From the NCBI GenBank assembly GCA_048158365.1, contig JBLLNL010000001.1: a stretch of 64,000 nt of DNA, one strand, 5' to 3'. Under the pieces are notes generated by a model. It was not told where the DNA came from, ran no database searches, and saw only the letters and a list, made by a program, of their open reading frames with translations. This DNA is from Azoarcus_F sp048158365 (GTDB taxonomy: Bacteria > Pseudomonadota > Gammaproteobacteria > Burkholderiales > Rhodocyclaceae). Positions 25,872 to 34,952 of this stretch are shown here, in pieces. Numbering within the stretch: the first letter of the stretch is position 1; each line of letters opens with the position of its first letter. The position numbers and the translations under genes are program-made.

Positions 25872-26364
25872 CGATCAGTCTCAGAGTCAGCATGCCGGAG
25901 TCGTCCTTCTGGAGCTCGAGGATCTGCGACGCGGGCAAGGGCTCGGGCAGCGTGTGGGCGCAATAGCGCGCCGCGATCGGCAGCTCGCGCCCGCCGCGGT
26001 CCACCAGCACCGCCAGCTCCACCGACGCAGGACGCCCGAAATCGAAAAGTTCGTTCAGCGCCGCACGCGTGGTTCGGCCGGTGTAGAGCACGTCATCGAC
26101 GATGATGAGGTTCGCGCCTTCGACGTTGAAGGGAATGTCGGTGCGCCTGGCCTTGGTGTTCAGTCCGCGGGAACCGAAATCGTCGCGGTAGTAGGACACG
26201 TCGATGCTACCGGGCGGGTGGGTCAGTCCGAGCGCGGCGTGCAGTCGCTCGGCCAGCCACACGCCGCCGGTATGAATGCCGACCAGCATCGTGTCGGACC
26301 GGACCCGCGATCGCATCTGGTCGATCAGGGTGAGGCAAAGCGCCTCTGCGTCAAGACTCTTCAT
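25864..26364 (-). CDS. pyrR: Bifunctional pyrimidine regulator / uracil phosphoribosyltransferase PyrR
   Basis: This 166-residue phosphoribosyltransferase-fold protein has the PRPP-binding loop LIIVDDVLYTGRTTRAAL and the N-terminal VGIHTGGVWLAERL. PyrR proteins respond to UMP and PRPP and regulate pyr genes; many also have uracil phosphoribosyltransferase activity. It overlaps both pyrB (8 bp) and ruvX (14 bp). I see no clear attenuator ahead of pyrB because the genes overlap, so how it regulates here is open. Confidence 0.93.
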   Translation of the reverse strand: MKSLDAEALCLTLIDQMRSRVRSDTMLVGIHTGGVWLAERLHAALGLTHPPGSIDVSYYRDDFGSRGLNTKARRTDIPFNVEGANLIIVDDVLYTGRTTRAALNELFDFGRPASVELAVLVDRGGRELPIAARYCAHTLPEPLPASQILELQKDDSGMLTLRLIDA

Positions 26365-26872
26365 GTTGGAGACCGTCCAGGAACTGTTGCAGAATGAGCT
26401 GAGCGGCCACCGCGTCGAGTGTCTTCCTGCGGGCCTGCCAGCGCCGTTGTCCGGCGGCCTTCAGCGTGGTTTCCGCCTCCGCCGACGTCAGACGTTCGTC
26501 GCACTCGAAGACCCGGAGTCGATGGCGTCCGTGCAACTGGTTCGCGAAACGCCGGCAGCGCCGGGTCAGGTCATGTTCGCTGCCGTCCGGCTGAACCGGG
26601 ATGCCGACCACCAGCGCAACCGGTTTCCATTCGAGGATCAACCGTTCTATCGCCGCGAAGCGGGCAGGGTCGGAGTCGACCGCGAGCGTAGCCAGCGGGT
26701 TCGCCTGGCCGGTCTCCAGTTCGCCGACCGCGACACCGATGCGGGCTACTCCGAAATCGAAACCGAGCAGCGAGCCGCGGCGGGTCAGCGGCGTTCTCGC
26801 GACGGGCCCGTCGGCACTGGCGGCCGGCTGTTGTGCACGGCGCGCGTCGACTCGCTCCGCAGCCTCAGGCAT
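26351..26872 (-). CDS. ruvX: Putative pre-16S rRNA nuclease / RuvX (YqgF)
   Basis: This 173-residue RNase H-fold protein of the YqgF family has LLGFDFGVARIGVAVG, VVGIPVQPDGSEHDLTRRCR, and DERLTSAEAE carrying catalytic acidic residues. YqgF trims the 5' end of 16S rRNA precursor and has also been called a Holliday-junction resolvase. About 30 N-terminal residues precede the usual family start; no later ATG suits, so the extension may be real. It overlaps yqgE by eight bases and pyrR by fourteen. Confidence 0.92.
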   Translation of the reverse strand: MPEAAERVDARRAQQPAASADGPVARTPLTRRGSLLGFDFGVARIGVAVGELETGQANPLATLAVDSDPARFAAIERLILEWKPVALVVGIPVQPDGSEHDLTRRCRRFANQLHGRHRLRVFECDERLTSAEAETTLKAAGQRRWQARRKTLDAVAAQLILQQFLDGLQHEES

Positions 26873-27431
26873 GGCCGGGGACCTCGCTGAGGTTCGCGAA
26901 ATCGATGCCGAGCTTCTGCATCGCGGCGGGCAGGCGTGCCTCCGGCGGCGTGTCGAACAGAATCGTCAGGTCGGCCGGCACGGTCAACCAAGCATTGTCG
27001 ACCAGTTCCTGTTCGAGCTGTCCCGCCGACCACCCGGCATACCCGAGCGAGATCAGCGTGCGTGACGGCATGCCGGTCGCACCGATCGCCTGAAGCACGT
27101 CCCGCGAACTGGTCAGCGCGATGTCGTCATTGACCCTCAGCGTGGAGTGCCAGTCACCGGGCGGGTGATGCAGCACAAAGCCGCGATCGGTTTGCACCGG
27201 ACCGCCGAAGAAAACCGGCTGCTTCGCGATGTCGTCGGATTCCAGCCGGAGCTCTACCCGTTCGAAAAGTTTCTCGACCGTCATGTCGATCGGTCGGTTG
27301 ACGATGATCCCCAGGGCACCCTGCTCATTGTGTTCGGCGATGTAGGTCAGCGTCCTAGCGAAGTTCGGATCTACCATCGCCGGCATCGCGATCAGAAAAT
27401 GATGGGTCAGGTTTGCAGTGATCTCGCTCAT
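26865..27431 (-). CDS. yqgE: YqgE/AlgH family protein
   Basis: This 188-residue protein is of the UPF0301 family (AlgH in Pseudomonas). Characteristic blocks are HHFLIAMPAMVDPNFARTLTYI, GALGIIVNRP, VFFGGPV and LGYAGWSAGQLE. Its molecular function is unsettled; AlgH has been linked to alginate regulation. It is the first gene of the tight minus-strand run yqgE-ruvX-pyrR-pyrB-pyrX, an order conserved in gamma- and betaproteobacteria. Confidence 0.94.
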   Translation of the reverse strand: MSEITANLTHHFLIAMPAMVDPNFARTLTYIAEHNEQGALGIIVNRPIDMTVEKLFERVELRLESDDIAKQPVFFGGPVQTDRGFVLHHPPGDWHSTLRVNDDIALTSSRDVLQAIGATGMPSRTLISLGYAGWSAGQLEQELVDNAWLTVPADLTILFDTPPEARLPAAMQKLGIDFANLSEVPGHA

Positions 27432-27538
27432 GTGTTCATTTTACGCTTTCAAGGCCTCGGATGATCAGGTTCCTGCGTCGAGGAACCCACGCACCCGCGC
27501 ATCATCCAACTGCGTCAGCCTACATTTCTGGAGCATCC

Positions 27539-28978
27539 ATGTCCTCAGCCCTGGTCTGGTTTCGACGGGATCTGCGCAGCTTCGATCATGCCGCGCTTCA
27601 TCATGCGCTGCGCAACTGCGAGCGCGTTCATTGCGTGTTCGTGTTCGATACCGAGATCCTGGATGCGCTGCCGAGCCGCGAGGACCGCCGGGTCGAGTTC
27701 ATCTGGAACAGCCTGCGCGAGCTGGACGCGGAGCTGGACGCCTTGTCGCGGGCCGCGGGAGGAGGCGGTGCCGGCATGCTGGTGCGTCATGGCCGGGCCG
27801 ATCGGGTCATTCCTGATCTGGCCGGCACGCTGGCGGTCGATGCAGTCTATGCCAATCGCGACTACGAGCCGGCCACCTGCGCGCGGGACCGACGGGTGGC
27901 CGAGCGGCTCGGTGAGTCAGGCGTCGTCTTCCGCGATTTCAAGGATACGGTGATCTTCGAGAAGGACGAGGTGTTGTCGCAGGCGACGCAGCCGTTCAGC
28001 GTGTTCTCGCCCTATCGCAACGCGTGGCTGAAGGCGCTGACGCCGGCGGCGATCGAGTCGTATCCGATCGCCGTACATGCGCGCGCACTCGCGCCGAAAC
28101 CCGTGGGCGAGGGGCTGCCGGAGCTGGCCGACATCGGCTTCGCGCCGACCGATCTGAGCGCGCTGCGACTGCCGACCGGAATGTCCGGCGGGCGGAAGCT
28201 GTTCGACGATTTCTGCGCCCGAATCGATGACTACAAGCGTCTGAGGGACTACCCGGCGGTCAAGGGCGTGTCCTACCTGTCGGCCCATCTGCGGTTCGGC
28301 ACCGTGTCGGTGCGTGAACTCGCGGCTTACGCCTGGGCCAACGGCAGCGCCGGCGCGCAGGCGTGGTTGGCCGAGCTGATCTGGCGCGACTTCTACCACA
28401 TGATTCTGTGGCACCACCCGCGAGTGGTGCACGCCAGTTTCAAGCCGGCGTTCGATCGGGTGCGGTGGGATGACGCGCCGGCGCTGTTCCAGGCCTGGTG
28501 CGACGGGCGCACCGGCTACCCCCTGGTCGATGCCGCGATGCGCCAGCTCAACAGCACCGGTTTCATGCACAACCGCCTGCGCATGGTCAGCGCGTCGTTC
28601 CTGACCAAAGACCTCGGAATCGACTGGCGTCTTGGAGAGCGTTACTTCGCCGCCAGGTTGAACGACTTCGATCTGGCCGCGAACAACGGTGGCTGGCAGT
28701 GGGCGGCCTCCACCGGCTGCGATGCGCAGCCGTGGTTCCGGATCTTCAATCCGGTCACGCAATCCGAGCGCTTCGATCCGGACGGCCGCTTCATCCGTCG
28801 CTACGTGCCCGAACTCGCGCGCGTGCCGGACAAGTACATTCACGCGCCGTGGAAGATGGGCGGGATCGACGCGCAGGCCGCTGGAGTGCGGGTCGGGCAG
28901 GACTACCCGGCGCCGGTGGTCGACCACGCGATTGCGCGCGAACGCACGCTCGCGCGCTTCGCGGTGACCAAGGGCTGA
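27539..28978 (+). CDS. phrB: Class I deoxyribodipyrimidine photolyase
   Basis: This is a light-driven repair enzyme for cyclobutane pyrimidine dimers. The 479 residues start at MSSALVWFRRDLR, preceded by GGAG; an in-frame start 78 bp upstream is less likely. The antenna domain is about 1-130. The FAD domain holds GRTGYPLVDAAMRQL, MHNRLRMVSASFLTKDL and NNGGWQWAASTGCDAQPWFR, which include the tryptophans of the electron-transfer chain and the dimer-binding pocket. It lies between the pyr cluster and the chp cluster as a single plus-strand gene. Confidence 0.95.
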   Translation: MSSALVWFRRDLRSFDHAALHHALRNCERVHCVFVFDTEILDALPSREDRRVEFIWNSLRELDAELDALSRAAGGGGAGMLVRHGRADRVIPDLAGTLAVDAVYANRDYEPATCARDRRVAERLGESGVVFRDFKDTVIFEKDEVLSQATQPFSVFSPYRNAWLKALTPAAIESYPIAVHARALAPKPVGEGLPELADIGFAPTDLSALRLPTGMSGGRKLFDDFCARIDDYKRLRDYPAVKGVSYLSAHLRFGTVSVRELAAYAWANGSAGAQAWLAELIWRDFYHMILWHHPRVVHASFKPAFDRVRWDDAPALFQAWCDGRTGYPLVDAAMRQLNSTGFMHNRLRMVSASFLTKDLGIDWRLGERYFAARLNDFDLAANNGGWQWAASTGCDAQPWFRIFNPVTQSERFDPDGRFIRRYVPELARVPDKYIHAPWKMGGIDAQAAGVRVGQDYPAPVVDHAIARERTLARFAVTKG

Positions 28979-29035
28979 ATCCAGGCCGACCGGGGGGCGG
29001 ACGCGCCCACTCCAGAATTCGGCGGCCCGGGTCGG

Positions 29036-32000
29036 TCAGGGCGCGCCGCTGATGTAGCGCTTCAACAACCCGAGCAATTCCTCCTCGTCGTAGGGCTTGC
29101 CCAGATACTGATTGGCACCGACCTTCATCGCGTACTCACGGTGCTTCTCGGCAAGCCGGGACGTGATCATGATGACCGGGACCGCCTGCGTGCGCGCGTC
29201 GGCACGGATGTTGCGGACCAGGTCAAAACCGTCCATGCGCGGCATCTCGATGTCCGACAGGATCGCATCCGGCACGGTATCGACCAGCTTCTCGAGTGCG
29301 TCGGTACCATCCTTGGCGCTGATGACCCGGTAGCCTTCGCGTTCGAGCAACCGGCCGGTGATCTTGCGCACGGTCAGCGAGTCGTCGACGATCATGACCG
29401 TCGGGGGCGGCGGTTCGGTGGGCGCGGCCAACATCGGCTGCTGCGGGGCGGGTGCGTCCGACGGTCCTATCCTGGTCAGGTTGCGGCTTGCAAGCGCGAC
29501 CGGATTCAGGATCAGCACGATCTCGCCGTCTCCGAGCACCGTTGCGCCGGTGATGCCGACGATGCGCACCAGCTGCGGCCCTGCATTCTTGACCACGATC
29601 TCCTGGTTGCCGCGCAGCGCCTCGACATGCAGCGCCAGTGTCTGGGCGCCGGCCTGAAGCAGCAGCAAGGGGTTGAAGCGCTGCAGTTCCACCGTGGCGC
29701 CGACGTCGCCGAGAAGGTGCGGCATGAAACGGTAGGCGAAGAACTGTCCCTGCCATTCGACGCCGCCTTCGGCGATGATCAGCTCGAGCGCGTCCGACCG
29801 CAGTTCCATCACCTGCGTGATCATGCTGGACGGAATCGCGTAGCTGCGAGCGCCGGCGCGCACCAGCAGCGCCTGGGTGACCGCCAGCGTCAGCGGCAGG
29901 TAGATGCGAAACTCGGTGCCCTTGCCGGGCACGGACTGGATGTCGATCCGACCTCCGACGCCCGCGGTTTCCGCCTTGACCACGTCCATTCCGACGCCGC
30001 GCCCGGACACGGTCGACACGCTGCTGGCGGTGCTGAAGCCCGGCACGAAGATCAGGTTGGTCAGACGTCGCTCGTCCACGACCTCGTCCGCCCCGACCAG
30101 CCCCTTTTCGCGTGCCCTGGCCAGGATCGCGTCATGGTCCAGCCCGCGTCCGTCATCACGCAGCGTGATCGCGATTTCGTTACCTTCCTGGCTTACCGAC
30201 AGCATGATTTCGCCGATCGGATCCTTGCCGGCAGCCTCGCGTTCTTCGGCCGATTCCATGCCGTGCGCCACGGCATTGCGCAGCAGGTGTTCCAGTGGCG
30301 CGGTCATGCGTTCGAGCACGCTGCGATCGACCTCGATGCGGCCGCCACGCAGATCGAGGTTCACCCGCTTGCCGAGCTCCTTGGCGCTTTGCCTGACGAC
30401 CCGGTGCAGGCGGTCGGCGAGGCTCTCGAACGGTACCATCCGCACCTGCATCAAGGCCTGCTGCAGGTCGCGCGACAGACGTGCCTGGCTGTTCAGGGCC
30501 AGTTCGGCGCCATCGAGGTTGCGCAGCAGGTTCTGCTGCACCGTGGTGACGTCGCCGACGCTCTCGGTCATCATCCGGGTCAGTTCCTGCAGCCGGGTGT
30601 AGCGATCCATCTCTAGCGGATCGAAGTCGGCATGCTCGGACTCGGCCTGGGCGATGCGCGACTGCATCTGCAACTCTGCCTGGATCTCGACCTCACGCAA
30701 CTGATTGCGCAGGCGGATCACGTTGTCGGTCAGGTCCAGCATCGAGCGCCTGAGTGTGCGCAGCTCGCCTTCGATGCGGGTGCGCGCGATGCCGATCTCG
30801 CCGGCTTCGTTGACGAAACGGTCCACCAGGTCTGCGCGCACGCGCAGGCTTGCGCCGCCGCCCGGGGCATCGGGGGCGGGCGCGGTTTCGAGTGCGGCGA
30901 CGGTTCCGGCGATGTCCGGCTGGAGTGCGAGTTCGTCCGGATCCGTCGCGGCGGCGGCCACGGCTTCCGGCGCTCGCGGATGTGCGATCTGCTCGATCAT
31001 CTGTTCGGCGGCGTCCAGCCCGCCGACCAGTTCCTCGATCAGCGCCGCGGTCGGACGACCGGCCTTCAGTGCCAGTTCCAGCCTGCTCTCGAGTTGATGG
31101 ACATGTTCGCCCAGGCGCATCGCGCCCGCCATCCGGGCACTGCCTTTGAGCGTGTGAAGCAGCCGAGCCGTTTTCCCGGATGCTTCGATGCTGTCGACAT
31201 CGTCACGCCACAGCCGCAACGCGGTATGCAGTTCGCCGAGCAGATCCCTGCCTTCCTCGAGAAAGAGCGGCAGCAACTGCTCGTCCAGATCGTCATGCAC
31301 CGGCGCCGAGGGTTCGGGGACGGACCCCTGCGCCAGGGCCGGAATCGGTTTGAACGCGTCGGGTGCGGTTCGCGGGAAGATGACACCGGACACGTCCCGC
31401 TGACCGGCATCGGGCATGCGCCCACATTCGTCCAGCTGTGCCTCGAGTTCGGGAACGCTCAGCGGTAGCCGTTCGGCGGCGACGTCGGCGACCATGGCTT
31501 CCAGCGTGACCGTCGTCTGACGCATCAGCTCGGTCTGTTCGGCGGACGGGGCGCGCTCGAACTCGCGCAGGCGTTCGGTCGCGTGCTCCAGCGCTCGCGC
31601 AAGTCTGTGGATGGACTCGATGTGCGCGGTACCCGATATGCCGGCGAGCGTATGGACTGCGCGCAGCAACGATTCGGACGGTATCAGCGTTGGATTGCGC
31701 TGCAGTTGTGCGAGCGCATCGTGCAGCGTTGCAATATGTTCCTGGGCCTCGCCCAGGTAGAGCGCCAGCAGTGCGCGCGAGATGTCGGCATCACCGAGCC
31801 TGACGGTCGCCGCTGCGCCAGGCTGGGGGGGCGCCTCGAGGCCAGCCTCGGGCGGTTCGTCGAGGGAAGGCGTCTCCGCTGCCAGTGGCGTGTGCGCGTC
31901 GACCGGCTCGACCTCGGCTGCGGTCGCCTCGTCGTGTGCGGTCCCGCCGGTTTGCCCGGTCGGTGTTTCGGCGGATTCCGCAGGTTGGGCAGGTTCGGCA

Positions 32001-34915
32001 AATTCGGTGGGTTCGGTAACGTCGGTGGGTTCGGCAAATTCGGCCTCGCGCTGACCTTCCTCAGTAAGCGCGGCGTCGGTCGGCGTGGTCCCGGACTCCG
32101 GCGCGGCTTCGAGGTCGCCGAAGTCCATCACGGTGCCGGCCGTTTCGTCGGCCTGGACCGGTGCTTCCGCTTGCTCCCCAGCGCGAAGTATCGACTCCAG
32201 ACTGGTGTCGGCTGGAAGCGCAGGTTCCGTCTGATCCATGTCCTCCGGCAGCAAGTCGGCCGCTTGCTCGGGCGTGTCGCCTGGCGATGCGACGTCTTCC
32301 GGCGTGAAGTCCTGCGCTTCGAGTGCGGGCCGCGCATCGGCTGCGCCTCGTTCCGGCAGCAGCGCCTCGTCCAGAGCCTGGAATCCGGGGTTGTGCTCGA
32401 GTTCGAAGCGATCGTCCGGAAGGTCTTCCTCGGTTTCGAGCGGCACGACCGGCGCTTCTGCGGGCGCTGCGAAGGTGTCGCCCGCAGCAGCCTGCATTGC
32501 CGTCGCCGAGGGCGCTACCACGCCGGTATCGGCGCGCTCATCATCGGTTCCAGACAGACGTTCGGCCTCGGCCACCAGCGACGATACGTCGCGTGCATGC
32601 CCCCGGCCGGATGCGATCTGCTCCACCCAGTCGGCGAAGAGTGGACGAGCGGTCGAGAGCAGCGCCATCAGCGCGTCCGATGGAGGCAGTTCGAGCTGCA
32701 GCCAGCGATTGAGGGTCTGCTCGATGGACCATGCGGCCTCGCCGAGTTCGGTCAGGCCGACCATGCGTCCGCTGCCCTTGAGGGTATGGAATCCGCGTCT
32801 GACCGAGGTCAGCGCTTCGCCGTCCGACGGGTCGGCGGTCAGCGCATCGAGTTGCTCGGTGATCGTGGACAGGACCTCCCGGGCTTCCTCGAGGAAGATG
32901 TCCAGAAGTTCGGCGTCGATCGCGTCATCGGACAGACTCGCGGCGGCGTGCTCGCGCACCGTCGGCCCGCCGAATGGCACCGATTCGAGACCCGGTGTCG
33001 CCTCGCTTGCCTCGAGGGCCTCGTCCAGTGACACGGGTTCGAGTTCCAGATCGAGATCGAACTCCTCCACGCCCGCTGTCGCGGCCAATGGCCCGGCCTC
33101 TTCCACCGGTTCGGGCGTGGCCCAGGGTTGGTCGGTCGTCTCCGTGAATGGGAAGATTCCGGGGGCCTCGGGTGCGCGCTGCATCGTCGCTGCGCGCTCG
33201 GCTGCAGCCTCCCCGGCGCCGCCCAGCGGCGCTTCGGCGCGTGTGGGCCGGGCAGGTTCGAGAAAACGGTCCAGCGTCGCCGGTCCATGCTGGAGTGCGT
33301 CGACGTAGAAGCCGAGTGCGGACAGGCGCTGGGCGAGGGATTCGAACTCGCCGGGCACCGGCTCGGCATCCTTGCTCGCGAGACGCGCCACCGTGTCGGT
33401 CGCCTGCCGCACCAATGCAATCGCCTCGTCCTCCCCCAGCAGCGTCAGCGCGCCCTCGATCTGCTTGAGCGGCTGGCTCAGTCCGGCCAGTGGGGCACGC
33501 TTTGCCTGATTGCGGAAGAAATCGTCGAGCGTCTGCTCGACCTGGCCGAGGTTGGACAGGATCTCTCTCGCGACCTGGGTCTTTGCCTGCTTCTCCTGCA
33601 GCTTGCGGGCGGCCTCCACGGTCGGAGAGTGTTCCGCGGCCTGAATCGCCTCACCGCGGGACAGTGCATCCAGCCGGTTCAGCGTGTCCCTGACCTGTTC
33701 ATTGAAACCCGATTCCGGGATTCCACGACCGAGCGAGACCTCGGCCAGCAACAGCGCGGTCGCGACCTCGATTGCGATCGCATCCTGAAACTTCAGCGGG
33801 TCCTTGCGCAGCCAGGCGCCGAATTCGCCGATGCCGGCGAGCAGGCGATCGAATGCCGGCCGTTCGAGCGCCGCCGCCAGCCGCGTCAACTCGCCGACAT
33901 GGGATTCAAAACGCGGCAACGCGATCGCCTGTCCGTCGCAGAACTCGTTCCAGGCCCGCTTGCATGCACCGAGTTCGGTGTTTAAGGTCTTGAGCAGCGG
34001 CGCGAGCGGAATCTCGGTGACGGTGGCCTCGGGTTCGGGAATCAGCGCATCCAGGGCCCAGACCTCACGCACGGCGGCCTGATGCTCGGTGCGCACCGGC
34101 GCCTGGCCGATCCAGTAGAGCAGTTCACGCATCAGCGCGTCCGGGACCGTGCGCGCGTTGCGCTGGAGCTGACGCAGCTCCCTGTCCAACTGGGTGCAGA
34201 CGCGGCGAACGGCGACCTGTCCGGCCAGGTCGCCATGGGCGATGGCGGTGAACAGGGCCTGTGCCGCCCACCACAGCGCGGCCAGGGCCGGGCTGTCGAA
34301 CAGGGCCTCGAGTTCGCTCGCGGCGTCCTGCATCGCGGCCGGGCCGGTCGTGTCAGCGCTGTTTTTCAGCCATTGCAGCAGTCCGCGCTCGAACTTGGTG
34401 CGCGATTTGCGCAACAGCTCCTGCCAGTCGGCTTCGGCCATCGGCGCGGTCGGCCGGCGTCGCGTCGGCCTGCGCGAGAGGTCCGGAAAGAACAGCGCGG
34501 ATGGTGAGGCCGGTTTTTCGCCCTGGGCCGCCACGATCTCGGAATAAAGCGGCATCAACCGCATCGGCTGGTCGGGCGTACCCCGCACCAGTTCCTCGAG
34601 GTAGTTGGCGATGGAGGCCAGTGCCCGGCTGGCGATCGCGATCGTACCCTCGTCGGCCTTGCGTTCGCCCCGCGCCAGCATGCCGAGCAGTCGATCGAGC
34701 GTGCTGGCGAATTGCGTCAGACCGTCGAGCCCGACGATGGAGAGCGCGCCGCAGGCCTGATGCACATGCGTCTGGGCGAACTGGAAATCGCTCTGTGCCT
34801 CGGGCGAATGGCGGGCCTTGCCCAGCGCCTTATCCGCACGGGCGAGCGCAAGGTCGATCTCGCTCTTGACCCAGGTCAGTGGGCCGAGATCCAGTTCGGT
34901 GCTCTGATTCATCAA
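29036..34915 (-). CDS. chpA: Chemosensory hybrid histidine kinase ChpA (PilL-like)
   Basis: This giant CheA-type kinase of 1959 residues controls type IV pilus motility and related surface responses. From the N-terminus it has a degenerate HPt-like segment (His50/His52 region) and a long helical region. Three HPt domains follow, with candidate phospho-histidines His710 (HTLKGSG), His1088 (HTLAG) and His1254 (HTLKGSA). A CheA dimerisation and ATPase core (HLLRNAVAHGMES, GRGLDHDAI, GRGVGMDVVK) precedes a CheW-like domain and a C-terminal receiver with Asp1888 in LSDIEMPRMDG. Long acidic, proline-rich linkers separate the HPt domains. It follows pilJ by 37 bp. No pilK methyltransferase lies between them, unlike in Pseudomonas aeruginosa. 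Confidence 0.95.
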   Translation of the reverse strand: MMNQSTELDLGPLTWVKSEIDLALARADKALGKARHSPEAQSDFQFAQTHVHQACGALSIVGLDGLTQFASTLDRLLGMLARGERKADEGTIAIASRALASIANYLEELVRGTPDQPMRLMPLYSEIVAAQGEKPASPSALFFPDLSRRPTRRRPTAPMAEADWQELLRKSRTKFERGLLQWLKNSADTTGPAAMQDAASELEALFDSPALAALWWAAQALFTAIAHGDLAGQVAVRRVCTQLDRELRQLQRNARTVPDALMRELLYWIGQAPVRTEHQAAVREVWALDALIPEPEATVTEIPLAPLLKTLNTELGACKRAWNEFCDGQAIALPRFESHVGELTRLAAALERPAFDRLLAGIGEFGAWLRKDPLKFQDAIAIEVATALLLAEVSLGRGIPESGFNEQVRDTLNRLDALSRGEAIQAAEHSPTVEAARKLQEKQAKTQVAREILSNLGQVEQTLDDFFRNQAKRAPLAGLSQPLKQIEGALTLLGEDEAIALVRQATDTVARLASKDAEPVPGEFESLAQRLSALGFYVDALQHGPATLDRFLEPARPTRAEAPLGGAGEAAAERAATMQRAPEAPGIFPFTETTDQPWATPEPVEEAGPLAATAGVEEFDLDLELEPVSLDEALEASEATPGLESVPFGGPTVREHAAASLSDDAIDAELLDIFLEEAREVLSTITEQLDALTADPSDGEALTSVRRGFHTLKGSGRMVGLTELGEAAWSIEQTLNRWLQLELPPSDALMALLSTARPLFADWVEQIASGRGHARDVSSLVAEAERLSGTDDERADTGVVAPSATAMQAAAGDTFAAPAEAPVVPLETEEDLPDDRFELEHNPGFQALDEALLPERGAADARPALEAQDFTPEDVASPGDTPEQAADLLPEDMDQTEPALPADTSLESILRAGEQAEAPVQADETAGTVMDFGDLEAAPESGTTPTDAALTEEGQREAEFAEPTDVTEPTEFAEPAQPAESAETPTGQTGGTAHDEATAAEVEPVDAHTPLAAETPSLDEPPEAGLEAPPQPGAAATVRLGDADISRALLALYLGEAQEHIATLHDALAQLQRNPTLIPSESLLRAVHTLAGISGTAHIESIHRLARALEHATERLREFERAPSAEQTELMRQTTVTLEAMVADVAAERLPLSVPELEAQLDECGRMPDAGQRDVSGVIFPRTAPDAFKPIPALAQGSVPEPSAPVHDDLDEQLLPLFLEEGRDLLGELHTALRLWRDDVDSIEASGKTARLLHTLKGSARMAGAMRLGEHVHQLESRLELALKAGRPTAALIEELVGGLDAAEQMIEQIAHPRAPEAVAAAATDPDELALQPDIAGTVAALETAPAPDAPGGGASLRVRADLVDRFVNEAGEIGIARTRIEGELRTLRRSMLDLTDNVIRLRNQLREVEIQAELQMQSRIAQAESEHADFDPLEMDRYTRLQELTRMMTESVGDVTTVQQNLLRNLDGAELALNSQARLSRDLQQALMQVRMVPFESLADRLHRVVRQSAKELGKRVNLDLRGGRIEVDRSVLERMTAPLEHLLRNAVAHGMESAEEREAAGKDPIGEIMLSVSQEGNEIAITLRDDGRGLDHDAILARAREKGLVGADEVVDERRLTNLIFVPGFSTASSVSTVSGRGVGMDVVKAETAGVGGRIDIQSVPGKGTEFRIYLPLTLAVTQALLVRAGARSYAIPSSMITQVMELRSDALELIIAEGGVEWQGQFFAYRFMPHLLGDVGATVELQRFNPLLLLQAGAQTLALHVEALRGNQEIVVKNAGPQLVRIVGITGATVLGDGEIVLILNPVALASRNLTRIGPSDAPAPQQPMLAAPTEPPPPTVMIVDDSLTVRKITGRLLEREGYRVISAKDGTDALEKLVDTVPDAILSDIEMPRMDGFDLVRNIRADARTQAVPVIMITSRLAEKHREYAMKVGANQYLGKPYDEEELLGLLKRYISGAP

Positions 34916-34952
34916 CGCCTTCTCCGCCGCGCCTGTCCGGTTCGGCTCCTGA

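Noticed and set aside
24198..26105. A 635-codon open frame on the plus strand, opposite pyrX-pyrB-pyrR
   Set aside because: It is antisense to three well-supported genes, has no recognisable domain, and is rich in Arg, His and Gln, as expected from the complement of high-GC coding sequence.
29141..31468. Long plus-strand frames opposite chpA
   Set aside because: They arise from the codon bias of the chpA gene and contain no conserved domain.
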